From: Sycon ciliatum
Taxonomy: Eukaryota > Porifera > Calcarea > Leucosolenida > Sycettidae
Assembly (NCBI RefSeq): GCF_964019385.1
Contig: NC_088654.1
Coordinates: 21,110,405 to 21,174,404 of the forward strand
Direction: 5' to 3'
DNA length: 64,000 nt
Shown: piece by piece, positions 1 to 10,816 of the stretch
How the letters are laid out: each line of letters starts with the position of its first letter
How positions within the stretch are numbered: the stretch's first letter is position 1
Translations under genes and position numbers: made by a program
Notes under the pieces: generated by a model
Databases searched by the model: none
What the model was told of the DNA's origin: nothing
Seen by the model: only the letters and a program-made list of their open reading frames with translations

Positions 1-59
1 ATATATTAATTGATCGAAGAAGGATAGATTTGCCATCACTGTGGATAAGAGTCCTACTG

Positions 60-105
60 TAGCTCAGTTGGTTAGAGGATTGCTTGTGAATAGCAAGGTC
101 TTTGG
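60..105 (+). repeat. tRNA-derived SINE head (SINE-2 family), fragment
   Basis: The segment opens with TAGCTCAGTTGG, a good Pol III A box, and continues with GGTTAGAGGATTGCT and a CAAGG block. The same order (GGTTAG, GCATT, CTCAT, CAAGG) is seen in the SINE-2 copies at 2,699 and 12,725. The B box has decayed and no cloverleaf can be completed, so this is a SINE head rather than a tRNA gene. The following bases to about 740 show nothing I recognise. Confidence 0.5.
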
Positions 106-744
106 CTGTGGCCTCTAATTGCAATGATGAAGTGAACTTCGGGGTATTCTAAAGGCTGAGTGAAAAATTACTACATAGTAACTTGAGAAGAAATCTAAAT
201 CCTGTATTGTGCAGGGATTAGGCATTGTGTTTCCCTCAGCAACTTACTCCTTTCAAGGCTAATATTCTTGGACATTTTCCTCATATGCATGGCGCCAACA
301 GATCCAACACGGGCCAGAGGTTTTAGTAATCTGTACCCTGAAATGATTGAATGAGAGCCAGACCTGCAGATAGGACCATCAAAAGCAGAATGCGTTTGAT
401 ACACGGTATACGCAACAATGCCGTTGCATGGTTAGGCAAATTGCGCTGGTTACCGTATTGATCACTACTGTACTTGAGACTGGTGCACATCAAGAACAAT
501 AGCAATTTTCATGATACTTTTTCCACGCGTATCGTAGTTCTAAACAACATTTTCAGTACACTGGCAATGTTGTCTAGAATGACGGTCTACCGCGGTCTTG
601 GTCTAAAAATAGGATTATAAAATCGAGTTGCAGAGGGCAATACCAAATACACTTTTTTGATATTGTCACCACCGTCAGTTTCTGGAACCTACTACCAGTA
701 CCAGGCAGGCACAGTGGGTTGGTCAAAGACCATGATTGAGATAC

Positions 745-1095
745 GAGAGGTACCTGGTTCAAGTCCTGCCTGGGAGCGGTTTTCCAGCCGTGCTGCTACC
801 CACAGTCAACTGGGAACTAGTGTCCAGGCACAAGGGGTACACGGATACAGCTAATGGGGTCGTTTGCGGATCTTGTGCCAGTGGTTGTGAGACTTACCCA
901 CTCACCCCCACCGTTAGGTGCTGCATCTGCCGCTAGGGTTTATCAGGTGTTAGCGGCCGTCGTGAGTTCCCTTCGGGAACGGATACGATAATTTACCTTT
1001 TTTCTTCTTTTTTTTTCTACCGGAGACTACTAGCAGAGGTTGAAAAATAAACGAGAGGGCTTGGAAGCCCAGAGCCCTCACTATGCTTTGTTTTT
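745..1095 (+). mobile_element. SINE-1, tRNA-derived SINE copy 1
   Basis: The B box GGTTCAAGTCC lies at 756-766. The body downstream (CCAGCCGTGCTGC, ACCCAC, TGGGAACT, CAGGCAC, GGTGCTGCATCTGC) is shared in order with the reverse complement of 41,765-41,998, which makes this a dispersed family. The 3' part (about 1,036-1,092: GTTGAAAAATA, then GCTTGGAAGC followed by GAGCCCT and TATGCTTTG) is also the tail of SINE-2 at 12,822-12,907, so two SINE types share a tail. The A box is not clear. Confidence 0.7.
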
Positions 1096-1102
1096 ATATA
1101 GG

Positions 1103-1812
1103 TACTGTAAAAGCCGTGTATATAACGAAGTGCTAACTCTAACGAGTTAACGAGGATAAATCTGTCGTTAAAATATAAATCGTTATACATTGATTGATTG
1201 ATTGATTGATTTTTATTTCACGGATCCTCCAGAGGCAAATAGATGCCTATCGAAGGGAGTCTCCTAAGTAAGTATGGAAAATGAGAAAGTATGTTCGTAA
1301 GGGAGAAGAGGTAGAAGATACATTAGAATATAGAGTACAGAAGAAGTAAATTCAGTACTTCGGGTAGTACATTGCATGCTAATCATAATGAGAATTAGGA
1401 AAGCAGCATTGCGGACTACTATAACTGACATATACACAAACTATTGAAACTATCATAGATGTGGTTAGCCTAGACACAAAAGTCAGGAATACCTTTCAAA
1501 GAAAACATAGATTGCGAATGATACCGACGAACAGCAATACTAAATTTCGCTGTTGTAGAGAGTGAACGAATATCTTCAGGAAGTTTATTCCAGGCAACAC
1601 TCAAAGAAAAAAGGGTTGATTTACGAAAGAAGGTGCCAGCTTTAGGAAGAATTATGGATGAAGGGTGACGACTGCTACACAGAAATCGATACATATACTG
1701 TCGTATAGAGCATTGAGAAAAAGTGAGAATCGTTACCTTTGGTTAACGCAAACCAGTCAATTTTGGGAAATCGTTATATATGAGCCTCGTTAGAATAATG
1801 GCTTTTACAGTA
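1103..1812. mobile_element. TIR element (Tc1/mariner-like size of target site), containing a LINE 3' end
   Basis: CTGTAAAAGCC at 1,105-1,115 is exactly inverted as GGCTTTTACAG at 1,800-1,810. Both ends are flanked by TA (1,103-1,104 and 1,811-1,812), as expected for a TA target duplication. Similarity between the two ends continues loosely inward (ATAACGA and ACGAG blocks). No transposase is visible. Most of the interior is a LINE 3' end (about 1,187-1,740) that appears to have inserted into it. The same terminus (CTGTAAAAGGC) is seen at 51,826. Confidence 0.6.
1187..1740 (-). pseudogene. LINE reverse transcriptase C-terminus and 3' UTR fragment
   Basis: A minus-strand frame ending at 1,470 encodes a typical C-terminus of an APE-type LINE ORF2: a run of Arg/Lys and Ser, then LSVAWNKLPEDIRSL, equivalent to the WNxLPxxIR motif of CR1/L2/Jockey-group elements. 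The 3' UTR ends in a (CAAT)n tail read on the minus strand (1,187-1,212 on the plus strand as TTGA repeats). It is 5' truncated and retains only about 75 codons. Confidence 0.6.
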
Positions 1813-1957
1813 ATCATGTGTGTTGTTCGAAATGATAGAAACGTCTTTGCAATAACATATTGTTTTTAAGTTAATTAAAAAAGAAACTTCAACCATAACT
1901 TCCAGACAAAACAGCAAGGGCAATCAAGACTTGTGTCCTGCTAGTTAAGTAGCGGCA

Positions 1958-2374
1958 GCACTAGGCACCGTTCAACTGCGCAACCCCTAAGCAGTCAAAT
2001 ATAAGCAGTCGATATAGCCCTAAGGAGTGAAATATGCGAAAATCAATGGGAGTCAATACTAAGAGAGTGATCACATAGCATATTATTAATTGTTAGAATT
2101 CACCTGTCTGGAAGTCACCGGAGGATATACCCAGTGTGCTCACAGTGCTCAACACCGCGTTGTCAGCACACTGGGTACATCCTCCAGTAACTTCCAGACA
2201 GGTAAATTCTAACAATTAATAGTATGCTATGTGATCACTCTCTTAGTATTGACTCCCATTGATTTTCGCTATACCTAAGCAGTCAAGTATTCCTGCATAT
2301 TTCACTCCTTAGAGCTATATTGACTGCTTATATTTGACTGCTTAGGTGTTGCGCAGTTGAACGGTGCCTAGTGC
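1958..2374. mobile_element. 417-bp palindromic (foldback) element
   Basis: The left arm begins GCACTAGGCACCGTTCAACT and the right arm ends with its exact complement at 2,374. The arms are about 200 bp each and meet near 2,150. The right arm carries an extra segment of about 25-30 bp (around 2,268-2,300) that is absent from the left. No coding sequence is present. It could be a foldback transposon or a fused inverted pair of a smaller repeat. No clear target duplication was found. Confidence 0.7.
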
Positions 2375-2490
2375 AGCATTGTCACTGCATGAGTGGGTGG
2401 TGGTGCAACGGTTGTGCAATCATAAAACCGGGATTCATGAGGTTATCGTTCTGGAATTTGAAATACGGACTGTTTGTCGTGATAAATCGA

Positions 2491-2596
2491 ATACTGACTT
2501 CGTACTTGTTCAGTATAGGAAATAAAACCTCGTAAAAGACCTCGGCTTCACCTCAGTCTTTTACTCGGCTTTTATTTCCTATACTGACCTCGTACT
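2491..2596. repeat. Short hairpin flanked by 16-bp direct repeats
   Basis: CAGTATAGGAAATAAAA (2,511-2,527) is inverted at 2,570-2,586, giving a 17-bp perfect stem that continues imperfectly through TCGTAAAAGA. ATACTGACTTCGTACT at 2,491-2,506 recurs as ATACTGACCTCGTACT at 2,581-2,596, overlapping the right stem. The structure resembles a tiny foldback element or a replication-slippage hairpin. Confidence 0.5.
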
Positions 2597-2696
2597 CAGT
2601 CAATATTAGATACGCACTAGTTTTTATCCTTTTCTTGATATTTTCCATGCCTCTCCAGTGAAAACTTGTCAACACCTTCTTAGTTCAGCCTGGAAA

Positions 2697-2812
2697 AATA
2701 GCTCAGAAGGTTAGAGCATTGCTCATGACAAACAAGGTTCGAGTCCTGGTGGGGTTAACATTTTTTCTCTTTCCAGGCAGTTCTTTTCTCTGACAGTTTG
2801 CATTGAATTTGC
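2697..2812 (+). mobile_element. SINE-2, tRNA-derived SINE
   Basis: The A box TAGCTCAGAAGG (2,699-2,710) and B box GGTTCGAGTCC (2,736-2,746) are correctly ordered, 37 bp start to start, as in a tRNA promoter. The body (CCTGGTGGGGTT, ACATTTTTTCTCTTT, CCAGGCAG) matches the copy at 12,721-12,910. It is the best preserved Pol III promoter in the window. The anticodon arm does not fold as a normal tRNA. Confidence 0.7.
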
Positions 2813-3425
2813 AAAAAACCCACACATGTACCATCAGTATGTGTGGCATGTGTTGTGAGCTGCCTTTCGAGAGGTAACATGTCTGCGCCTATCTGGGCCT
2901 ATAGGTTTATTATAGGACTGAAACGATCATTCAATAACTCCTAACAATCAACCAATATCATTAACGATCGATATATTGGTTTTATCGATTCTTATTAGCT
3001 CTATCGAACACCAGTTTATGAAGAAATTCTATGATACCTTTGCTACGTTAGAAATTTGTGGCACCACACTGTTGACATCTGTAGATATCTGGCTGGTTTT
3101 ATCAACATGACCTACTCAAGTAGAGAACTTCATGTTGTTTCTAGAGTGAAGAATCTTGTCGTCACCCTCTGGCAACTGCTCTCATCTCCGACTTCTCCCA
3201 CGAATGAACCGAAAAGGCAACGTCTTCTCTCCCGATCTCTTTCAAACACACAAATCAATTTTACTGCGCTTGAAATTACATGATTGTACTCGTATTCACT
3301 ATCGGATGGAGTGCAAGGGCTAGAATACTGTCACTAATATGCATGCATAAAAAATCGTTAGCACTCGTTTTGAACACTAACGATTATCGATTGCACTCTT
3401 AACGATCGATGTGCGAGTTTCAGAT
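2813..3425. other. No feature recognised
   Basis: AT-rich sequence with several ATCGAT/CGATCG-containing stretches (2,935-2,990 and 3,350-3,410). No coding frame, TIR or tandem repeat could be supported. Confidence 0.4.
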
Positions 3426-3579
3426 CTTTATTCTCACGATAGCCAGTGGCCAATAAGAGATAATAGTGTAAGAAAGGAGAAGGAGTGAGGAAGAATTGGG
3501 TGGCCAGGGCCAAGGGGTTAATGACTACTTAAGTGTACGGGCAGGGGTGGTCACTACACGAGCATACAGAGTTGTGTAC

Positions 3580-6403
3580 TTAAGTGTACGGGCAGGGGTG
3601 GTCGCTACACGAGCATACAGAGTTGTGCAACAGCAGGGATATCTCGGATTTGAAGGGAGTACGAGAAGGGATTTCGCGAAGCTGGATGGGCAAGCAATTA
3701 AAGTAATGAAGGGTTTTGTACAGAGGAGAATGGAGACAGTGGTCAGTCCGCGGAGTTGGCAAGTGCCAAGTACAAGAGCGACGTAAATTATACGAAGGTT
3801 GCATGTTGCTAGCAGTATGCAGCGAGAGTATATGTGGTGGGGCATAATTGTGGCGCAGAGAATGCGCGAAGAGTATATGTTTAACTTTAAAGCGTGAAAA
3901 TAATGTTGGCCATTTGATGCGATGCAAAAGGTGGGAGTGTTCTAAGTGTGTGTAAAGGTGACGGTGGAGACATATTCTGGCGGCTTTCCGCTGGAGTCGT
4001 TCTAGCCTGTCAAGGGAAGTGTGTGATAACGGTGTGAGAACATTGCTCGCATATGAGAATATAGGTAGTATGTATGTCTGATAGATGTGAGATAAAGAAT
4101 CACTGGTGAGTGTAGACCTTAGTCTGAAAAGAATATTGAAAGACTTGAGTGATTTTTTGACTATGTATTCAACATGCTCCGTCCAACGGAGGTCATGCTG
4201 AAAAATTATTCCGAGGTGTTTGTGTTTTTGTGTTACGGTAAGCGGACTATTCCTGAGGGTGATCTGGGGTAGCTGCACAGGGGGCGGTTATTGTGGTAGA
4301 ACGCAGGTGCCATCTTTGAAGCCAGTCTCCAGCTACTGTGACACTCTGTTGCAGGTTTCGCGTGCAGTCTTGAAGAGTTTTCGCTATGGAAATCAGAGCG
4401 GTGTCATCTGCAAATTGGCTACAGAAGCGGCCCAAGAACAGATCCCTGAGGGACGCCGGCAGGGATCTCGAGGAAAGGCGATAGGTCGCCATCCACCTGG
4501 ACCCTCTACCGACGCCCCAACAGGTACCGTCGGAACCACTCCAGGGGGTTGCCCTGGACACCATAGTGGGAGAGTTTTGCTAGAAGGCCTGCATGCCACA
4601 CACGATCGAAGGCCTTGCTTAGGTCAAAAAAGCAGGCATTGACGTGTTTCCCGTCGTCTCTCGTAGTGGAGAGGGTATGGTCAAGAGGGGCAAGCTGCTG
4701 CTCAGTGCCGTGTTTCTCACGGAATCCGGACTGCTGGTTGGGTAGGTGGGGTGTGATGTGCTTGTAGAGGAGTTGATGTGCAATTTTTTCTTGGATTTTT
4801 GATGTAGTGCTCAAGAGAGAGATGGGTATATAGTTTGTTGGTTGGGTAGGGTCACAAGGCTTGGGTACTGGAGTAATGGTGGCATCTTTCCACTCCTGTG
4901 GGATTTCTCCGGTTTGGAATGATAGATTAAAGAGGGACGATAACGACGGTGCAAGTTCCTTAGCCGCTTCTTTGAGTAAGCGGTTTGGAATAGAGTCGAA
5001 CCTGGGGCTTTTGCTGGTATCAACTCCGTGGAGGAGTTTTTCTACCTCAGCTTGGGAAGTCGAGATTTCTTGAAGGGGACTTAGGATGTCAGGGGTGGTG
5101 TTGATGGCTGGAGTTTGCTCATCCGCATTGGCCACGGACAGCTTGCTCTGTGAAATGAAGAATTCGTTGAGGGCGGCTTTTTGTGCTGGTGTCGTTGCAG
5201 GAGTTGCTTGGCTGACGAGTTCGGGTATGCGTTGTTTTGTAGCTGTAGTAAGGTGCTTCATGAGGGGTGTAGGGAAGTAGAGGGGGCTTATGAGTTGTTT
5301 ACGAAATTCGATTTTGCACGACGCAGGAGGGTGGTGACACGGTTTCTTTGGGCAGTGAACGTGTTCCAGTCGTGGGGCGAGCGTGAGTGAAGGTATATTC
5401 TGTGTTTTCTGTGCTTATCCTTGATCTCTTTCAAGAGGCCCTTTGATATCCATGGTCGTGCTGGCACGTTCTTCCTGTCCCAAGGGGGGAGAGTGCGAGT
5501 AACTTGGCAGTGTTCTTGGGCGATGCTCAGGACTTTGTCGCGCCAGGATCACCAGAAGGTGTCAACTGGGCATGGGTCGTGTTGGTTTGGATGGTGGTTG
5601 AGATTTGTGCGTGAAAGGGCTTCTCGAAGAACTTGGATAGTGCTGTCTGTCCATGACCAGAATGTGGTGCTTCTGTATCATGGAGGGGAGTTGTTAATTA
5701 TGGGGGGCAGTTGATTATTGATGTGGCCACTGACAGTAGTGTGATCGGATGTGCCAAACGGTGGAAGTGATTGGATATGAACATCATTGCTGTGGAGTGA
5801 GGAGATAACAAGGTCTAGACATGAGAGAGGTGTTTGTCGGTGGATGTAAGTAGGGAATCTGACATGGTGTGTAAGGCCGTATGTGTGTAGAAGAGTTTGT
5901 ATGTCGTCCTTAAGGCGATCTGTTCTGTCTGTGGTGAGCCACGCACTGTTCTTGGCATTGAAGTCTCCAAGTAGTAGGAGGTCGTCACCTTCGGCTCTAG
6001 CGGTTTTAATGCTTCTTTCCAGTTCCGCACAGAAGAGGGTGCCATCGCTACGGGGTGGTCGGTAAATGTTTGCAACAACGAGGGAAAGGTTATCGGTGGA
6101 AATGCTCGTCCATACGCATTCTGCTGCTGTCATTGGCATTGTCAGCACCCTTGTGTTGAAAGGGTCTGCTGTGTACAAGGCAACACCACCACCAAAGTCC
6201 TGTCAGTCAGCTCTGGTCAGCTTGTAGCCTGGGATTGCATAGAGACTGTCAGGGTCTGATGTGTCAGCCCAGGTTTCCTGGACGGCAATGACTGATAGTT
6301 CATTCTGAGATTCAGAGCACGAACGGGTAAAGGTAAGTAACTCGTCCATTTTGTTGAATAAGCAACGCACATTGGTGCTGAGAAAGTTCAAATTCACTGA
6401 CAT
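3580..6403 (-). pseudogene. LINE A ORF2: APE endonuclease-reverse transcriptase, broken
   Basis: The endonuclease starts MSVNLNFLSTNVRCLFNKMD, with QETWAD and LLLGDFNAKNSAW metal/active-site blocks. RT motifs include FFDLSKAFDRVWHAG, AGVPQGSVLGPLL and FADDTALIS; the C-terminus has LERLQRKAARIC. Breaks are an in-frame TGA at 6,203-6,205 (Arg codon in copy B), further stops near 5,680, 5,550 and 5,262, and two deletions that correspond to 58,835-58,890 (56 bp) and 59,011-59,041 (31 bp) in copy B; the first removes residues just before FADD. The copy cannot encode a working enzyme. Confidence 0.85.
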
Positions 6404-6469
6404 TGGTATGGATTTTTTTTAATTCTTATTTTTTGTTTTTTGTTTTTGCTGTTCCTGATGAAATTCGCG

Positions 6470-6909
6470 TTATGCTGTTGGCTTCCTCTTCTTGGCCTTG
6501 GAGCGATACGACGGGATCGCATTGGGCGGTGTCTGTTCCAACTGGTTGTGCTTGCGGCGTCGCTTGCTGTGTGTTTTCCAGTCTCCCTTGTCTACTGTGA
6601 CTTGTTGAAGTATCGCGAGGCTGCGTTCGTCGTCATCACTGTACATGGTGTCACTCGTGTCGCCAATGTCGCTCGTACCTGCATTTCCCTCGTGATCAGG
6701 AGGCGTGCTGGTCGCAGTGGCCAGCAGGCTGCTGCTTGGTGACGCGGGGCTGGGCAAGTGGTCGTCTTTCGTTGACATGCTGTTGGCTGGGGAGCCCTTG
6801 CTTGACTCTTCTTTATTGCTGCCAGTTGATTTTTCATGTTCAAAACTGTCGTTCAGTTGAACCACCAGGCTCGAAGCTGAGTCCATACGCGGCAGGTTCG
6901 TACTGCATG
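6470..6909 (-). pseudogene. LINE A ORF1 C-terminal part, second copy of its internal repeat
   Basis: An uninterrupted frame runs from the gypsy 3' LTR junction: STNLPRMDSASSL, then TGSNKEESS, an acidic/Ser-rich stretch, and a basic end (KRRRKHNQ ... KAKKRKPTA). The end corresponds to the ORF1 C-terminus of copy B (GPRRRRHSHG). The first 39 codons repeat the stretch found on the other side of the gypsy at 11,776-11,892. About 65 bp separate the ORF1 stop from the ORF2 start at 6,403. Confidence 0.7.
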
Positions 6910-7040
6910 TGTATTAGTTCTTCATTGAGCGAAGGAAGAAGAGAGCGTTTATTACTCAATATACTGGTTATGTATATGAGAGTAGGTGTGACACACGGTG
7001 ATAAGGTGTGAGGGGTGAAAGTAGGTGTAAAACTGTTACA
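6910..7040 (-). repeat. 3' LTR of the gypsy element
   Basis: 131 bp, same length as the 5' LTR. It is preceded on the minus strand by a polypurine tract and followed by CATGC, the degenerate partner of CATGG beyond the 5' LTR. Confidence 0.9.
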
Positions 7041-7053
7041 CCATCCCCTCCCC
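7041..7053 (-). other. Polypurine tract of the gypsy element
   Basis: The minus strand reads GGGGAGGGGATGG directly before the 3' LTR, the expected position and composition for the plus-strand primer. Confidence 0.75.
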
Positions 7054-7262
7054 AACGGAAAGTGGCTTTAACCAATTGTTAATCACGGAACCCAAGAGCA
7101 TGGAATACAGTAATATCATAATGGTGTAGCAATGCAGCAGGTGGCAAGGAGCAACAGAATACCCAATTGTCAGGAACGGAAGCCTGTGTTACTAAAAAAA
7201 CTCAATAATGTCAGGAACTGAACGCAAATAACCACAACATGGAGGAGCTGCAGACCATGCTA

Positions 7263-8920
7263 TCACTTGCGTAGACTAGATAGATAGTTCCGCAGCTGGA
7301 CAATGTTTTTACCTGACTCCTCAACCAAGTTACTAATGGGCTCCCATGTTGCCTCGCCAACGGGGTAACCCTTCCAATGCACCAAGTACTGGCGCTCACC
7401 CCGGTCATCTCTGTGCTTCAGGATGGCCTCCACCATATAGCGGGTGTTTCCGTCCAGATCCATGAACGGAGGGGGAACTGGCTGGTGTCTGTTGGGAATG
7501 GTTTTCTGTTCGTAGTGTCGCAGAGCAGTGACGTTGAATACAGGATGACAGCGGAAAACGAACGGCAGCTCCAACTTGTAGGCGTTCGAGCCCACCCCCC
7601 CCCCCCTCCCCACGACGCAGAACGGCCCAAACCATTTTGGTTGTAGCTTCCTCGATGGCTGTTGTCGGGCCTCCGGCGATATCAGAAAGTCTCTATAGAC
7701 TAGGGCCAGGTCTCCCACCTTGGGACGGCTAGGATTCCTACCCCTGTCGGCATACAGGGCCTGGCGGGCTTGAGCCGCGACAATACTATCCTGCGCTTTC
7801 TTAAGCGCATCAGATCTGGCTTGGATCCAGTCTGGCCTAGTTCTCCGCGCTCCCGTTACCAGAATGAAGTCTGCGGGCACCTTCGGGTTAAAACCATAAT
7901 TCAAGAAAAAGGGAGAATTACCGGTGGATGCTTGCTGGAAATAGTTGATGGCATACTCACATATGGGTAATAGTGCGGCCCAATTATCTTGCTTGTGGTT
8001 AACAAAACACCTGAGAATATCCGCAATTAATCTGTTCATTCGCTCTGTCTGTCCATCTGTTTGAGGGTGATTAGCCGTGGAAAATGACAACTTAGTACCG
8101 AGCAAACGAAACACTTCCTGGCATCTATGGTTGCCGTTGTGGGTACTAGGTGAACACATTTTGTGAGTCTATCTACAAATGTGTAAATTGCATCATGACC
8201 TTCGGGTGACTTGGGTAAACCCATGATGAAGTCCATGGTAATATGGTCCCAGGGTTGCTCGGGCACAGGAAGTGACTGGAGAAGCCCAAACCTTAATTGA
8301 GCACCCTTAGCACGCTGACAGACATCACACGATTTAACAAATTTCTTAACATCCAACCCCATGCGCGGCCAATAGAAGTGACGAGCGAGCTGGAAATACG
8401 TTCTGTCCTTGCCGGGATGACCTGCGGCAATGCAGTCATGGTGCTCCTGCAATAGTTGTAGTCGAAGTGCGCATTTGGGAACGCATAACCTGTTACTGGG
8501 GGAAGATCGCAAGTAAAGATGATGGGCGTCACCAGGCCAGAGGTAAGCCTGGTGAACGTTGTCACTCGGAGAACGACGCATCTTCTGGATGATAGGCCAT
8601 AACTCTGCATGGTGTTGATATGCTTCTGCTACCGTCTTCGAGAACTGATCATCAATTGCCAGAGCAAACTCAAGAGCGTTACACTGTGCAGCAGTCAGTT
8701 TTGTTTGAACTACTGAGATCTCGCCCGGCTGGAGGTCAGGACGACGAGACAAGGCATCAGCAGCCGCATTGTCCCTTCCAGGTTTATGATGGACCGTAAA
8801 GTCGAAATCCGCCAGTAACTCTACCCAACGGGCCGCCCTTCTGATGAGGGTAGGTTTGGTTCTCAGGTGTACAATGGCCATGTTATCCATGAACACATCG
8901 AAATGCCCAAAGAGGTACAC
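7263..8920 (-). pseudogene. int: gypsy integrase with C-terminal chromodomain, catalytic core deleted
   Basis: The zinc-binding region HHDCIAAGHPGK...CDVCQRAKG is intact, and so is the start of the core, WDHITMDFIMGLPKS and FVDRLTKCVHLVP. Then ATIDA joins directly to CQEVFRLLGTK in another frame near 8,120. The intervening segment, which in this family carries the second catalytic Asp, is missing. Downstream STANHPQTDGQTERMN has the third acidic residue. The protein ends in a chromodomain (RYMVEAILKHRDDRGERQ, then YLVHWKGYP and ATWEPISNL), which directs integration to modified histones in chromoviruses. Confidence 0.85.
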
Positions 8921-8943
8921 TCGCCAACACTTCAGGGTTTTGA

Positions 8944-10816
8944 CTAGAGCGAGGGTTTCTCTTTCTCCGGCTGTGTAGTTGCGCTCGGCGGAGGACAGTC
9001 TCCAGCTAGTATAAGCGACTGGATGCCAGAAATTTCCTGGTTAGCTTGCTGCAGGAGCACTCCAGCAATGACAAAATTGCTAGCGTCGGTTTCTACTCTC
9101 AATGGCTTTTTAACATCAGCAAGTCGCAATACGGGTGCACTCAGTAAGGCCTTCCGCAGCTTCTCAAATGCAGACTGACGTGCGCTGTTCCACTCAAAAC
9201 GCGAGTGTTTCCCTGTGATCTCCTCCAAAGGTCTCGAAATCATGGAATAGTGATCAATGAACCGTCTGAAATAGTTCGCGAAACCCAAGAACTGTCTCAC
9301 TTCCTTTATAGAGGACGGCGCAGGCCACTCCTTAACCCCAGCAACTTTGTTTGGGTCGGGAGAGATAGATAAACCACTCAGCCTGTGGCCTAGGAAGATG
9401 ACATCCGGCAACCCAAATTCACATATTGAGGGTTTGAAGAATAACTTGTTGGCTCTCAAGGTTTCCAAAACAGTGCTGACATGCCTCAAATGCTCGCTCC
9501 ATGTTTTACTGAAGATAAGGATATCATCAAGGAATACGACCACGAAATCACGTAAATAGGGCTGCAGTATTGAATTCATCAAGGCCTGGAATGTGGCAGG
9601 CGCATTGGTTAGACCAAATCCCATTACCCGAAACTGGAAATGTCCAAAGGGGGTATCAATTGCCGTTTTGGGTATATCTTTTTCACTAATTCTGATTTGG
9701 TTGTATCCCGAACGGAGGTCTAATTTCGTGAAGTAGCGAGCCCCTTGGACGGTGTCGAACAGATCGTCAATGTTCGGAGGCAGGCTTTGTTTTTAATAGT
9801 GATCTTGTTTAGATCCCGCCAGTCACAAACGATTCGTAATGACCCATCGGCCTTCTTAACAAAGAACACCGGGGCTCCGTACGGGGACTTACTAGGCTCG
9901 ATGAATCCTTTACCCAGGAGGGCTGTAAGCTGCTTGTGTAGTTCATCCATCTCGGGCTTGGATAGTCAGTACGCTGCCTTGGATGGTGGCGTTGAGTTGT
10001 GTTCGACCTCAATCTCGTGGTCCACTGACCTTTCTGGGGGAAGCTGTGAAGGGAGGTCATCGGGGAACACGTCCGCAGCAGCAGCTCATCGACGTCACAC
10101 TGCTTGTCCGGAGGTACCTCCTTCCGAGGCTCATGTGACGAACTGTCGTCGGGGGAAGATAGCCAGGTAACCCTCTCTGCCTTGCTGTAGCGCATGCCGC
10201 GCTTGTCGGCCAGAGATGAACATCAGCTCCGAGGGAACAGCAGCGTCGCCTGTGGGTTCACCCGTGATTAGGGATTCGGCACCCAGTTTGACCTCGTTGG
10301 TGTGGTAGTTGATAGCTGGGTTATTCCGGGTCAGCCAGGGTTTTCCCAGGATCACATCATATCGATCAAGGGGAAAGACCGTCAGGCGCTGGTCATCGCC
10401 ATAGCCTCCTACGGCCAAGCGAGCGTCGGTGGTCTCTAGCGGCCGCGAACTGGTTGATCTGTCCGCCAAGGCCACCTTTAGAACCTCCTCCACGATCTTC
10501 GTTTTCATCTTTTGTTTTCTTGCGAAACGTTCCGAGATAAATCGTGTGTTGACCCGCAGTCGATTAACATTGTCGCTCGGTGGCCGTTCACCTTTCCGTT
10601 CACAACAAGGAGATCGTGGTCCCGCGCGTGCGAATCCAGGGCTATGTTGCTGACGTGGCTCCGGACGCACTGTGGGCCTTGAGACTCCAGGGTGTCGTCG
10701 CCATCATCAGTCTCCACGTCCTCTGTCTCCAGGCAACTAAACCTGTTGGCGACTGGCACGGTGACCTTGGGTGCTCTCTCACACGCCAGTAATCGCACCC
10801 CTCTTTTTACTGGCAT
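8944..10816 (-). pseudogene. pol: gypsy protease, reverse transcriptase and RNase H, frameshifted
   Basis: The protease active site is MLIDCGSTHDL (DCGS in place of the commoner DSGA/DTGA), followed after a frameshift by LDRYDVILGKPWL. RT blocks are [31 protein letters not shown] and FLDDILIFSKT (FLDD catalytic box), then FLGHRLS, LGFANYFRRFI and RNase H with ETDASNF. Reading-frame changes occur near 10,600, 9,970 (a stop just before KPEMDEL), 9,775 and 9,036. These positions are inferred from which frame keeps the family motifs. Confidence 0.85.

Larger units (their letters stand above)
3426..6909 (-). mobile_element. LINE copy A, 3' portion (ORF1 end, ORF2, 3' UTR)
   Basis: This is a minus-strand copy of the same APE-type LINE family as copy B at 55.4-59.9 kb, nearly colinear with it. 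Order on the minus strand: ORF1 C-terminus, ORF2 endonuclease, reverse transcriptase, then a 3' UTR ending in GGCTATCGTGAGAATAAAGA (complement of 3,426-3,445). The rest of ORF1 lies at 11,776-12,080 because a gypsy element inserted between. The C-terminal 3' region carries the same tandem duplication of about 50 bp (3,525-3,625) as copy B. Confidence 0.85.

Noticed and set aside
60..135. Functional tRNA gene
   Set aside because: A-box-like sequence is present but the B box and cloverleaf are lost and the segment matches SINE heads elsewhere; the same reasoning applies to 36,507-36,570.
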